A DNA stretch of 64,000 bases, taken from contig NC_052017.1 in the NCBI RefSeq assembly GCF_015832195.1, positions 105,678,429 to 105,742,428 on the forward strand, written 5' to 3'. The notes below the pieces were generated by a model, which saw nothing but the letters and a program-made list of their open reading frames with translations, made no database searches and was not told the origin of the DNA. Shown piece by piece: positions 37,918 through 49,545 of the stretch. The stretch's first letter is position 1. Each line of letters starts with the position of its first letter. Source of the DNA: Motacilla alba alba. Its lineage: Eukaryota > Chordata > Aves > Passeriformes > Motacillidae. A program made the translations under genes and the position numbers.

Positions 37918-40900
37918 GTGAGTATGAAGGCTGCGGTCCTCCCAGATCCTGGCCTGGATAGGAGCCAGCATCATCTGTGGTGTAAATTATAGCAATCCCA
38001 AACCAGACTGCAGCTGCTCAAATGCCACATTTATGTGAAGTCACTACCAGCCAAAGACGAGGTCATACACTCATGTATGATCTTAATCACAAAGCTTCAG
38101 GAAAGGTCTGCCTAGGTTGCTGTACAGGACTTATTCCACCCATGGATATAGCCAGTCAGGGGTGGTAGGAAGGTACTAATTTTTGATGATAACATATGGC
38201 AAGTAAGATCTTCCATGGCCTAAGAGGAAAGCCATAGTGTTTCTAATTCAGAACCAACCTGAGATACACTCTTGAGCTCGAGGTACCTTTTGTGGTGTGC
38301 ACAGCTTCCTTCTCCAAGGATTCCCTTTTGGGAATCTGTACCCATCAGTCTCCTTCAAACATCACCTCTTTGCTCTCCATCAGACATGCTGCAGGTACAT
38401 TACCATGTACTTGATGTATTTCTTTCAAATTTCTCAAATTTGGAACAGAGACTACTTGAGCAGATGAATCCAGGGAATGTTGAGAACACATCTTACTTAT
38501 CCTGGAACTGATTCAAACTTCTGAAGAAGCACTACACTGGGTTACCTCAGATCCAGACCTGGTTTCACAATCACTAACCTTCTTACTATATTCATCCACC
38601 AGAAAACAGAGAGTATTACAGTTTGGTACAGTCATAAACACATCATTGCCAATGGAAAATTGTGTTGGCAGATTCTTTTATACCCAGCCAAATATACAGA
38701 AACTGAAAGGTCAGCTGTGCAGGCACTGGTTTTACATTTGTGAATTAATTACAACACAGTTGCCTTTTGTTATTCAATTCATCTGCTCAATATGTATCAA
38801 ATTGAATGAGAAGAAAGAGGGCCCACAGAAAGACAGAAAAGGGAAGCCAGGACAGTCTATGAATGGGACTGGTCCTCCCTTTCTGGATCACACACTGGAA
38901 AAGATTCAAAACTAGCCAACTGCAGGGAATGGGAAAAGCAAAGAGAAATGTATCCCATGTCAGCTACAGCTTTTTCTACAAGGCTTTCAGAGGTCTGCTG
39001 CAGAGACACTAGAGTTGTTCAGTGGGCTTGGCTTCTTGGTGAACCCCTACAATGGAGATTTTCCCAAGCAAGGTCTGTGTGTTCAGGCACTCTGGTATGT
39101 TAGCTTCTTTTTAAGTATACAGCCATGGTTCTGATTTTAATTAGTCAAAAAAATTTTTCATTAAGCACCATGACACACACGCATTTTTGGGGATACCTGT
39201 CCTCAGGCAACACTGGAAACTGTGAGAAAGAGAGTACTGAACAATGTCATCAGAAAATTCAGAATATCAATTTGCATTCATGTCTGGATTGAACACTTTT
39301 GGTTATGATAGTGTCTGAAAAACAGACAGCATCATGTAAAATGTGGTTAAGAGGCTGAGTACAACTTTCATGATTCTAGCCTGTGCACTATTCCTCTCAA
39401 AGGTATGTTGTAACTGTATATTTACCTGACAGTGCAGTGCCCAGATACCTTAGGCAAAAGGATTTCCACTGTCAAAGAAGCACCACAGAAGTTGTCAGAA
39501 CCTGGTTATTCTCTTCCCAGCACAAGAAAGTTGAATGCTGTGAAAGAATCACAGAATAAGACATGACTTCCCCAGGGAACACACGGTAATGAGCATGAGC
39601 TCTGCAATTAGACTCGCTGAGACTGAGTTACCAAAGCCTCCCAGCTAGGCCAGCCTCCTTCTTCAGCTTCACGTAGTGTCTCATGGTGTTGAGTTGTGGG
39701 AGTCCCCATTGCATCCACCTAGTTAAACCCTTTTAGTCACAGAAGCTTTGTTCAAGTGAGGGGAGCTTTCTGCTGTGCTATGGCTCCCTAAAACCCCTGA
39801 GCCAAGGCCTACCAGGATTGTCCAAAAAAATCACAGTACTGCAAAAGAGAAAAAAGTTGCAATTAATAATTGCAGCTTAAAAACTTACATCCTCAGATGA
39901 TTAGTACAAAGTGAATTCTCCATAAATAATAAATATATTCCATTAGATACGTATGAAATCAGCTGTATAGCCAGCCCTGTACCAGGACTTTCCCTTCTGG
40001 TCTTTTAGGATTACCCAATGAAATGGCTTTGGTGACTGCTGAGGTAGTCATTTTGTAGGAAGGCTCAGTCATTTGGTATATACTGGATACTGGTATTGAC
40101 TTGTAGGAACATGAAAGAAAAGTGGCAATGAGCTAGAACCTTTTTGGCAAGTAGTTCAATAGGCCTTCCTCCTGAAACTGTTCCTGTCTCTTTCAACATA
40201 TCCTGCAAGAACCCCAGATAAAACATCAAGTCCAGAGTGAATACAAATTGGGCTGTGCATTTGTAGCGGTCTGGTGGAGATCAAATTTCTATGGGTTTCC
40301 TGTAATCCATGCTGCCATGCAGGGGGGCAGGCATTTACCATAAGAAAGGTGGACTAGCGTATTAAAGTTTTGATTGTGCTCTTCATTGGGGTAGTAGTTT
40401 CAACTCATTGCAGACCCCCACAAGAGCTGCACTGATACCAGCCTAACAGGAGGTGCTTAGTCAGTGAGCTACATTTTAGAGTTTCCCTGTGGTGGGATTC
40501 CTGCAGCCCCCAAAATAATATTAACTGTATGCACACAAGCAATAACACGATGCCTCTACCCTGTTCTCTATAGGTTGCAATTGTCTATATGCTCTACACT
40601 TTGCTAGCCTACTTTTAGTTAGCATACTTTGTATGCTTTTAAGGGATGGGCTGAATCCTGATTAGATACTTCCTTGTGTGTTATCACAAGCAGGTATGGG
40701 GTAGTTAAGAATTTCTTGGAGTAACTGATTACTAATTTGGTGCAAAGCTAAGTAACCATACAAGAAACTACTGTTTAGTTGCAAAAGCACGGCTAAATAA
40801 CAAGGAAGGATTTGGACCTTGCATGCCTCCCAAACCTGCTGCTGGCTGAGTGATGTGTCAGAAGCAGGTAGCAGCTCTGTGGTGCCAGTACATCTTTATA

Positions 40901-42391
40901 TGCTGTTCACATTCCATTGCAACATGTCACATTTGATATGGCATAATGCAATGTGACTAATTTAATCAGATGTGAAGTGCACTACAGCAGCGTATCAAGT
41001 CTGAAAATTTGGAAAAAAAAATAAAGTTGGAGGAAAAAAAATAAAGCTTTCTCCAGTCCATGGTTGGATTATTTTTCTCAGCTGGAGGGCTTCATTTTCT
41101 GAGCTTGGCCTTTTCTATTCTGACCTTCCAGCCAAGGGCATGTGTCAGGAGGCTTGTATTTCCCAAAGGCAGTGACACAGTCTATTAGGTCATATGAGCT
41201 GGATCATCAAGCCTTTGTCCACCTCAACTTCTGGGCCACCATTCCTTACCCACCCCCACATCCCTCAGCACTAACTCATGATACGATGCCCTTGCCTTTG
41301 ACAGGTCGGGAGGGGAAAAAGCATTTTATTGCTGAACACGTACATAGCAGAGCCCAGAAATGAAGCGAGCTTTCTGTGGTCTGGTGCTACTCACTTAGTA
41401 AGCCTGCATTTAATTAGCTACTTCTGAAATATGACAAGGAGAAAACCCAAGATTTACCAGTCCGGTTGCATTTCTAACCCAGGGCTCAGCATTGTTTTGT
41501 TTTAAGGTGATGATTATAATCATGGGCTAAATACAGCCCATGTCCACAGGAAGTTCATCAAGCTTTCAGTACTTTTGGAAAGCATATCCACTCTCATCTA
41601 TTCTGGACTATCTCTTATCCTGGGGGCGTGCAGATGGACAGGCTGCTATGCACAGACATTAGCAACTTTGCCCTTTCAAACACTGAGTGACAAGTGACTT
41701 GGAGATGACTCTTTCTTTGGTTTAGTCCTTTATTTTAGACCTGCCTCTTCTCTTGGTACATCACCAAGTGTATGGAAGGCAGTGCAAATAATGATTTGCT
41801 TCTTCTTCACTGTAGACCTGAGGGTTTTTTTGGTGAAATGTTGTGGTCCTCAAAGAGTTGTGAAAAGGTCTCAGAGGAACACACATAGTGCTAGAAGAAA
41901 CCTAAGAAACACTTAAGCTAGTGAAAATCTATGAGCTAGTTGAACCTAAGGCGGGGTGCTTTACAAGGGTCACATAGTCCAGAAGGAAGACTGTATTTTC
42001 CCTATATCTGGGAAATAGTTCCAATGGAAGAGAGGAAGAAGTACCTACTCCAGTTACTGTGACAGACACTTCCATAGAATAAAACAGAAAGAAAATTTTA
42101 GAAAACAGTATGATAAAATATGCTTATATGTTACAAAGAAGTAAAAATTATTTATTCTACTCTTGTCCCTGTGCTGAGCATACCTCAGCCAAAGGAGAGA
42201 TTCACCCTTCCTTTTTGCCTCCTTGAGGACCAAGGGAACGTCATGGTGGTTTGCTCCTTTAAGGCCCAAACATCATAGGCAGGTTTTGTGGTCTCTCTTC
42301 TCATTTCATCAGGCCTGGAAAGGCTTTGCTGATTACAAATGAGAAGATGCTGTGTTAGCTCCTCCTCCAGTGGTTTGTTTGCTTCTTATAG
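37918..42391. other. noncoding, possible introns
   Basis: No firmly supported exon. An acceptor-like CTCTCCATCAG at about 38383 opens onto a short frame ending at 38511. Near 41011-41046 a purine-rich word containing AATAAA is repeated twice (41011-41026 and 41032-41046). If the island at 37803 and the exons at 42392 onward belong together, this is intronic. Confidence 0.35.
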
Positions 42392-42495
42392 CCCTAGTCC
42401 TCTCTACCTCCTCTACCAGTGGAATTACTGCTGTGTTCCTACCTAGGAAGAAGGAACGAGGGCCCTTTCAAAAAGAAGTAGGGCTAAATTGCAAG
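42392..42495 (+). CDS. unknown gene, exon A
   Basis: A pyrimidine-rich acceptor (TTTGCTTCTTATAG) and a good donor (CAAG|GTAAGG) flank 104 bases. The reading frame that enters in phase 1 and leaves in phase 0 encodes about 34 residues, Ser/Thr-rich at first and then basic (for example 'FLPRKKERGPFQKE'). It joins the next candidate exon, 178 bases downstream, without a phase break. This agreement is the main argument that the exon is real. No protein family was recognised. Upstream exons and the start codon were not found. Confidence 0.45.
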
Positions 42496-42673
42496 GTAAG
42501 GTCTGGTCATGCTAGGGAAGGTCTGTTGGTGTTGGTTTAGCCCTGAGACTACTTTGTAATGTATGAGGTAAACATGAGCTTCTACAGCTGTTGAGCTCTG
42601 TTTCCCATTTTCTTGTGAAACCAGTAACTTCATGATAGGTCCCCTGTTCATTGACCTTTACCCTTAGCTTTAG
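42496..42673 (+). other. short intron between exons A and B
   Basis: 178 bases starting GTAAGG and ending CTTTAG, preceded by a moderate pyrimidine tract. It is consistent with a short intron. Confidence 0.4.
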
Positions 42674-42860
42674 GTGGACCCTATTCAAATGGCTCAACAG
42701 TCCAGCCTGAGAGCCCTGGGTTCCCCTGGGGAAGAGGATGTTGTAGCAGACAGCCAAACCCAGCAGCCTGCCAGACCTCGGCCAGTTAGATCCCGGAGAA
42801 GAAGGCGTAGACAGACAGTTCCTGCATCCACAGGAGAAGATGAATCTAGGACCTCTCAAG
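42674..42860 (+). CDS. unknown gene, exon B (Arg-rich)
   Basis: 187 bases between acceptor CTTTAG and donor CAAG|GTGATC, entered in phase 0 and left in phase 1. The encoded 62 residues are polar and low in hydrophobics: a Gln/Ser-rich start, an acidic 'GEEDVV' patch, then 'RPVRSRRRRRRQTVP', a run of Arg suited to nuclear localisation or nucleic-acid binding (inference). It ends in a Ser/Glu-rich tail. Such composition suggests a disordered region. The phase-1 end matches the phase-1 start of the next exon, creating a Val codon at the junction. No family was recognised. Confidence 0.5.
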
Positions 42861-44418
42861 GTGATCTGTGAGAGAGGGGTAGTAGTATTGGCTGAGGAGG
42901 GGGATGGGTGCTGCTTAATTTCAATTGCTATTCCTTGTTTGTCTTGTCTGTATTCACAAATGAGGGCTCAAAAGTAAAAGAGCTCCAGGTTACACCACTA
43001 TGGCTGTCTTGTTAGCATTTTCAGGGCTGCTGTTTGCTGACCTGCACAAAATTTTGTTTCTTGTCCTTGCTCTGGCCCTCTTCTCAAAGACCTCCTGTTT
43101 ACTTGCAAAGAAAACAGAGAACTATCATCTTAGAGGGCTTACTCTAGAATTCCTTCTTTTATGTGACATTTGTCTGTCTTTGAAACTCAAGGCATCTTTC
43201 TACAGTGCTGGTTCACTATGGTTTGTGTGGAGTTACTTGCCAGCCTCAGCAGTGCTACCCTCCCACTGTGCAGATCAGCTCTGCAGCTCACCAAGAGTAA
43301 ATGTCATGTAGGTTCTACTGTGTTTGTACCAACCCAGTGAGGCTTGGAGTTAGAGAAGGAGCAGCACAGTAATCTCCTACTGGCTTTTGTCCTGAGGAAC
43401 CCAAAGGCTTCTTTGCAGCAGAACTGCAAGGCGAGGATGCTGCCAGGTGCCTTTGTTATAACAGGCAGGTAGCTAGCTTCCAGATCTTACAGCCAGCTTA
43501 CATGTGCAGGAAGCCTCCTTCTAAACTGCAGAGGTTTTTATACACACAGACCTCCTCTCATGAGGAGGTAATTTTCCTGGCTAGCTCATGGAGAACTCCA
43601 AACACCCTTCTGTGATTGCTGTTCAGAATGGTGGGAGTTCCTGTAGCCTGGGAGCAGGTTTGATGGTGTAACACAAACCCTTTTTAAAAACCACAGCCAG
43701 GCGTGATAAAGACTGTTTAGGAAGGTTGTGTAGCAATATTTCAAGGTCAAAACTCCCTTTCCTTAGTACTTCTGAGGTGATAGATAGACCACAAAGAAAG
43801 AGAAACCAAGAACATGTATATTGGAGGGGTGGAGGGTGTGGGAGTGGCAGAGGTGATAAAAGGAGTCAGGAATAAATCAAAGGAGTTATGCTCTTGAATG
43901 AAAGACAAAATAAAGTATTGACACTCAAGAAAGGTTTGTAGCTAGGTTTTTACCTTCCTTCAAATTTGTTTTTTTTTTTGCTCTAGTCTTCTGTTAAAGT
44001 TAGCATGTTAGATGGATTGCAGGACTATAGCAGTGGTTTGTATGGAACTGGGAGAACACTGAAATCCAAGAGCGTTGTGGTCAATTTCCCTGGCTTTAGT
44101 TCCAGCCTTAGTGAACGAGAGCATGAGGTTTCTCTGCCCTTACTGGGAAGACAGGAAGGGCTGTTTTCACAACAGTAGAGGCCAACAAAGTGGAGTGGAG
44201 TTAATTCTTAATTCTGACCTTGGAAAAATGATGCTGAGTCTTGTGATAAACAATTTATTTTCTCAAAGGCATAGGGTGAGGCTTGGGGGAAGTGGTATGA
44301 GACACCTTTAAAATATTTAGTGATTAGGTAATGTAAGGACAATCAGACACAAGCTTTTTCTTGGCTTTGGATCTTTGTTTTGTTCTGCTTGATCTAATCT
44401 TGTTACTTTCCCCTGCAG
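42861..44418 (+). other. intron between exons B and C
   Basis: About 1.56 kb beginning GTGATC and ending TTTCCCCTGCAG. It contains a 103-codon hydrophobic frame at 43000-43311 with no splice or start support, which I treat as spurious. Confidence 0.4.
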
Positions 44419-44888
44419 TCTACAAATTTAGCAGTCATGCCCTACCTGTGAGTGCGCACCACAGCGGTGGAAGCTCTCGGAGTCCTGCGTTGCCTGATGA
44501 TGGAGATGTTATGGGAATGATGGCTAGGGCTGCTGGGTATTGGGTGAGGCAAGAAACTCCTCGATGCTGGGTCAGAGGCTGTGCTTGTGCTTGTTCAGAG
44601 GCGGAACGAGAAGAAGGCCATCCTTCTAGGAGCCATGTGTTGCCATGGGATCTAGGTGAAGTTGACAGCTCGACCTCCGTGATAAGAGAGGAATCATTTT
44701 CAGTGGATGAAGATTGTGATGGCAGCGCTGGGGACACTGGGGCAGCCAGCTCTCAAGCTGGTGTTAGGAGTGATGATGGTCCCAGGAGTTTTGCAGAGGA
44801 GTATTCACTGGTTCCCTTAAGCAGACGAAAGCAATATTCTGCCCAGACTTTTCATGATGCAGTAGAAAGATTTTTGAGAGGGTTCTGA
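44419..44888 (+). CDS. unknown gene, exon C (long open stretch)
   Basis: A strong acceptor (TTGTTACTTTCCCCTGCAG) opens a frame of about 156 codons to TGA at 44886-44888, entered in phase 1 as exon B requires. The sequence is Ser/Asp/Glu-rich, with a Cys cluster ('CWVRGCACACSEAE'), an acidic-Ser patch ('SFSVDEDCDGSAGD') and a final basic and helical piece ('SRRKQYSAQTFHDAVERFL'). No known domain is visible. Where the exon ends is unclear. Internal donors GTGAGT at 44448, GTGAGG at 44544 (both phase 0) and GTGAAG at 44656 (phase 1) are the best. The stop may equally end the gene here. Confidence 0.42.
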
Positions 44889-45774
44889 GCTTTGGCACAT
44901 CTATTTTGAATTTGGGAGCCAAATTTGTGGAGATGCAAATGCCTGTCATCATGTGCACAGTTTATTGTAATACAGGCTGAAGCCTGCAGAGAAGCCATGA
45001 AGGTTCAAACAGAGTAAAGCTCAGTATATTGCTCTTAGATTGATAGACAGCTAGAAAGTTATTTGCATTCCAGTTTTGTCTCCTTGATATGTGTTGCTGC
45101 CTTCTTCAGGAGCTTAAAAACCTTTAGTAATCATAAGGCATTAAAAATGGAAAAATTGCTTTGAGTCTAAGCTAATGTAATGACTATTTCTTTTGCAATT
45201 TGAAGAGATAGAGGCAAAATGCAGCCTTTTTTTTTTTATTTCTCAGCAGTGGAGTCTCTATTTAATAGCTTCTTGAAGGATATTTGAAATTCAAAGCCTT
45301 TGTTTATGCCAGTATTTCCTTTCACTAAATGCTTTAATTTACCCTATAGAGGCTTAGAGGGTTTGGAATTTTTTTTGTGTGTGTGTTTTTTCTTTAACTT
45401 GATCTAAATCTAAAAATTGTATTCTGCTGCATATATTTGATTATTCATATATAAGCAGTTATGTATGATAATGTGAGATAGCTAGAGCACAACCTGCTTA
45501 AAAAGTCTCACACCCTTTAGCTGTTAACTTGTCGCATGAATTAAAATTAAAAAAATTAAAAATATATTCTGAGGACCTTATCAAATTTTTCAGTTCTTTT
45601 TTTTTTTTGAGATGATGTGTAGCTGAAAACAATGATCTGGATTTCTCAGCTGAGAAATTTTGGCTTAGACATTTTTCCTTTATTAAGGGCTAGATTTTAG
45701 GAGTATATACTTTAGCCTAACAGTAAAATGCTAGTGCATGGTTACTGGAAAATGGCTATACTTCAGGAACCTGA
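44889..45774 (+). other. possible intron or 3' UTR
   Basis: AT-rich sequence after the TGA of exon C, with T-rich runs at about 45228-45238 and 45598-45609. There is no AATAAA, and only ATTAAA-type words were seen near 45139 and 45540. Confidence 0.35.
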
Positions 45775-46060
45775 TCCATGGGGATCATTGAAGTCTTGCT
45801 CCTGGCAGGGACAGGTCCCAGAAATCATATAGGTGCCTGAGAATATTGTCCAAATGCTTCTTGAACTCTGTCAGGCTGGTGCTGTGACCACTCCCCTGGG
45901 GAACCTGTTCCAGTGCTCAAGCACCCTCGGGGTGGAGAACCTTTTGCTATATATAACCTAAATGTCCCCTGCCATAACTGCATGCTGTTCCCTCAGCTCC
46001 TGTTGCTGGTGACCAGAGAGAAGGGCTGTGGACTGCTTTGAGGTTTGCCCTCAGTCAAAG
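45775..46060 (-). mobile_element. CR1 LINE fragment, minus strand
   Basis: The plus-strand text contains phrases typical of CR1 antisense 3' regions: 'CTTCTTGAACTCTGTCAGG', 'GGGGAACCTGTTCCAGTGC' and 'GTTCCCTCAGCTCCTGTTGC'. On the minus strand this is the C-terminal ORF2 and 3' UTR part of a CR1. It is 5'-truncated, the outer edges are approximate and coding capacity is lost. If exons C and D belong to one gene, the element lies in their intron. Confidence 0.93.
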
Positions 46061-46688
46061 GAAAAAAAGACATTCCACGTTATGGAGATTCTGCAGACAT
46101 TTGTGTTCTTCTGAAATGTACTGACAAGCGAAACACCTAGCCTCTAAAGACTTCTTGACTTTACTTAACATGCCTACAAGCTTAAAATTAAGCATATGCC
46201 TACTCTTGAGTCAGTTTCCTCCTTTCACACTGGAGGCTGTATTTATATGAGGTAAACATCGCGTGTTGCACTAAAGAGAATCAGGCAACTTCTGATTTAT
46301 GCAATTGTTCAAACTGAGAAAGGGCTGCTTCTTTACTCAGAGTAATTTGCAGAGTCTGCAAATTTGAGATGTGGGGCTGTTTGTTTGTTTTGGTTTTGGG
46401 GATTTTGTTTGAGTTTTTTTCACTTCTCTAGCCATCTGTTAGAATACTGAAAGATGAATGGTAATTCCATTTGTTTCTGAGTAAGGTGAATGTGACTTAG
46501 TCTTTCTTCCCTCTTCATTTGAGCCCCAAATTAAGTCTCACTCTGAGTTATAACTGAGCAGCTTTGTAGAGCAAATCACATAAAATTTTAAGATTTGTGG
46601 GTTTTTTTCTGCATTTGTTGGTTTGAGTTTTTGTTTGTTTTTAAGACTATGGTCACCTACAGTGGGATTTTTTTTTTTTACCTGTTAG
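46061..46688 (+). other. noncoding before exon D
   Basis: AT- and T-rich, with several GTTTGTTTG-like runs (about 46380-46420 and 46610-46640), ending in the T-rich tract of the next acceptor. No gene was recognised. Confidence 0.4.
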
Positions 46689-46956
46689 TAAGACATTTGG
46701 CAAATCTTTGGGACCACCTGGTGCAGCAGTGGTCAAGCGTGTGATAAAAAAAGCATTGGGGCTATGCAGCATAGTAGTAGTTGCTTATTCCTTCTTGATA
46801 TGTGCGTTATTTTCTACTTGGATGTTTCCAGAAATACTTGGAGCTTTTGCACTCAGGGCGTCTAGACCAAAAAATGGAAATTTTTCCCCAGACAAAACTA
46901 ATAGTGTCTTTTATTTGGTCCATATTACACTGAAACAGTATTGGAAGTATGCATAG
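46689..46956 (+). CDS. unknown gene, candidate terminal exon D with hydrophobic segment
   Basis: A T-rich acceptor (TTTTTTTTTTACCTGTTAG) opens, in phase 2, 89 codons ending at TAG 46954-46956. The start is basic ('KTFGKSLGPPGAAVVKRVIKK'-like), followed by about 25 hydrophobic residues (around 'LGLCSIVVVAYSFLICALF') that could span a membrane, and then a polar tail of about 45 residues. The only AATAAA nearby is 240 bases past the stop. This would suit a single-pass membrane protein with a nucleoplasmic or cytosolic basic region (inference). No good phase-2 donor was found in exon C, so the connection to it is unproven. Confidence 0.35.
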
Positions 46957-48379
46957 CTCAATTCACCTGACAAGCCTGCTCTGTGAAGGTACTGCAGGGT
47001 ATGATGCAGAATTGAAACTATTATCTTATTGTTATAGCTGAAATACTGTAAGGCATCTACAGACACCTCTAAAATTATGCCCTTGATTATATAAATTTCA
47101 GAAAGTGATATGCTCATGAAAGTCAGCCTGGCAATGTTTCATGTAGTCTTTCAAGAGCTTTAGTTTTCAGGCTCATGAAGCGTTTTATTTTTTTTAATAA
47201 AACAAAACCCCCTCATAAATGTCACCAGTAGGTAGTAAGATACCAAGCATTGTAGAGGTGTCAGCTTTTTGACAGCATGATTCAGTATTGTGCATTTTCA
47301 ATTTGACAACTATTTAGTTTTTCCTTGTGGATCTGAGATCCTGTAAGCATTTTTGTGCATACTTGTCTGTTTTTCACAAATGATTCTGCAACTGGGATTT
47401 TTATCACATGTTGAGTTAAACACAGGTAGAAAGGTCTGAAAGAGCAAGACCTCTGAGGAAAAATCCTCTTGTGGTAACTTCTGAGGAAAGAAAAGCCTGT
47501 GAGGCAATAACTTGAGATATCTTCTAAGAAAAATAGAACAAGCAAAGCTGAGGAACGGCTTGGAAAAAAAAATCTGTCTCTTGAAAAAAAATTGATAAGA
47601 GGGGATAATATGTTTTTTCTTTGAGAATTTAAATTCTTGTACTCATTTTGCATTTGGCTCACACTTATCTGCCTGTTTGTATATATGAGTGAAGTCAAGG
47701 ACTTCAGGACCAAAGTCCAGTGCTGAGTAGCACCTCTCATGCGTCCAGAGTTTCTCATGTTGCTTAGCTTTAAATCATTGTTTTCTCCCAGCATGGTGGT
47801 TATAATGTCTCATCAGCTCATTACATGGGCACAGTAATAAAATGGCAAAAAATTATTTTTTTAATTATTCATCCTAGATAGATTCATAGATAAAACAAAG
47901 TAGCACAAAACTGGCTAGCTCTTAGAATATGAATGCATCAGGGTTCTATGTATATGCTCTGTCTAGAGGTACATTTTAACTTTTACATCACTGCAGCATT
48001 GCTACAGCTGGCACCCTTCCTTGATGCAGCCAAGAGAACTTGAGTGTCTGGATGCCAGAGGACTGTTTGCTCTCTCCAAATATTTTCTTTTTCTTTTCTC
48101 CATTTGGCTTCCTTTTCTGGGTCTGATCAAGGATTTGCAAGTACAGGTGTCCCAATGGTGCTCTTTTATACCTTGCCTACATCTGTAGAGGCATCTGTAT
48201 TTTCTTCAACTAAGAGCTGGTAGAAATTGGAAGGTTTGAGAGAGAGCAATCTCAGTGAACTTAGAGACCAGACTAAAATCTCTTGAGTGCAGAGGCTGTC
48301 TTTTTATTGCCTTTCCATCATAATTAATTCAGTGGGGCTCTGATCCATGACTGGGGCTCTAAAATAATATAAATTATTG
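46957..48379. other. noncoding, possible 3' UTR then intergenic
   Basis: It contains a poly-A signal candidate at 47196-47201 and a second AATAAA-like site near 47836. The 170-codon minus-strand frame at 47282-47794 has no recognised family. Confidence 0.4.
47196..47201 (+). terminator. polyadenylation signal candidate
   Basis: AATAAA in an AT-rich context, 240 bases after the stop of candidate exon D. It is the first such hexamer after exon D and supports transcript termination there only weakly. Confidence 0.3.
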
Positions 48380-48820
48380 TGACCTGTTGGAGTGAGTTCA
48401 GAAGAGACCATGAAGATGATCAGAGGGCTGGAGCACCTCTCCCATGAAGACAAGCAGAGAATTGGGGTTGTTCAGCCAGTAAAAGAGAAGGTTCTGGGAA
48501 GACCTTAAAGCAGGCCTGCAAGAGAGCTGGAGTGACTTTTTACAAGGGAAATTGGTAGGAGAGGGTGGAATGGTTTTAAACTGAAAGAAGGCACATTTAG
48601 ATTAGATATTAGGAACAAATTCTTAGCTTAGTGAGGGTGCAGAGGCACTGGAACATGTTTCCCAGAGAAGTTGTGGGTGCCCCATTACTGAAGCGTTCAA
48701 GGTCAGGTTGAATGGGGCTTTGAGCAACTTGCTCTAATAGGAGAGGTTCCAGCCCATTGCCATGGGAGTTGGAACTGAATGATCTCTAAGGCTGTTTCCA
48801 AACCAAACCATTTTATGATT
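48380..48820 (+). mobile_element. CR1 LINE, plus strand, 5'-truncated
   Basis: It begins with the CR1 block 'ATGAAGATGATCAGAGGGCT…GGAGCACCTCTCCCATGA'. It continues through 'GGTTGTTCAGCC', 'TTAGATTAGATATTAGGA' and 'TTCAAGGTCAGGTTGAATGG', and ends in the CR1 terminus '…AAACCATTTTATGATT'. This covers the C-terminal end of ORF2 and the 3' end. The frame is broken by deletions and stops. The copy looks moderately diverged, with about 440 bases retained. Confidence 0.95.
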
Positions 48821-49431
48821 ATTTCATTACAGTAGTGTCCTTTCCCTTCCCCACATTCAGCTGACACGTAGAAAGATAGGCTCAGTAAAACATCAGTAGT
48901 TTTGAATATTGTGAACTTTCTCTATAGTCAGAGACTTTTTTATCACTGCTCTGAGCAAAAAATCAAGACAATCTTCAGTAAAGGATCAGGAGCTATAGTG
49001 TTTTGAGGTTTTTGTCTATTTAAACCAGTCTGTCCATGCCTACTTAGAAAGATCCAAAGAGCGTGTGTCAAAGTGTTAGCTGAAGAGCTACAAATAGCAT
49101 TTTATTCCTTTCTCCCTACCTCCTTCCCCCAATAACTCTATTGTTCTTATAAATCCACAGCATTCCAGCTGTGCCTTGACAAGAGCCCTGACAGTTGCAA
49201 AAGCCAAATCACAGGAGCAGTGTTCTTGTTCCCTGAATTATTTTACACAGCTAAATTTAATACTTCCCCCCACTCCTCCACCTTTCACTCTGGCAGATAC
49301 TTAAGCTGCAAATTAGAGATGCACCAAATTAGCCTTCAAACCTCACAAATGCTGTCAGAAAGCTGACTCCATAACGATGTGGCTTTGATATCAAGCAGAT
49401 TATTGCTTATGTACAGCGGCACTTACAAACA
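48821..49431. other. noncoding, no gene recognised
   Basis: Unique AT-leaning sequence between the CR1 copy and the LINE remnant. No motif was recognised. Confidence 0.45.
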
Positions 49432-49545
49432 CGTGCGTACTTGTAACTCCTGGCCCTGGTGCCGCGAGGCAGCCGCAGGTCATTAACGCACGGCGCACAC
49501 GGGACAGAGCCCCGCGCGCCCCGCCATCGCCACGCCGGAGAGGAA
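49432..49545. other. isolated CpG-dense cluster
   Basis: By direct count about 16 CpG dinucleotides occur in roughly 105 bases, against an otherwise CpG-poor window. It overlaps the end of the LINE reverse-transcriptase remnant. It is much shorter than a standard CpG island and has no recognisable exon or promoter motif beside it. Confidence 0.75.

Noticed and set aside
43000..43311. 103-codon hydrophobic plus-strand frame
   Set aside because: Sits in the intron between exons B and C. No promoter, acceptor or donor fits it.
47282..47794. 170-codon minus-strand frame
   Set aside because: No family, lies in probable 3' flank, and has no splice sites or poly-A signal in that orientation.
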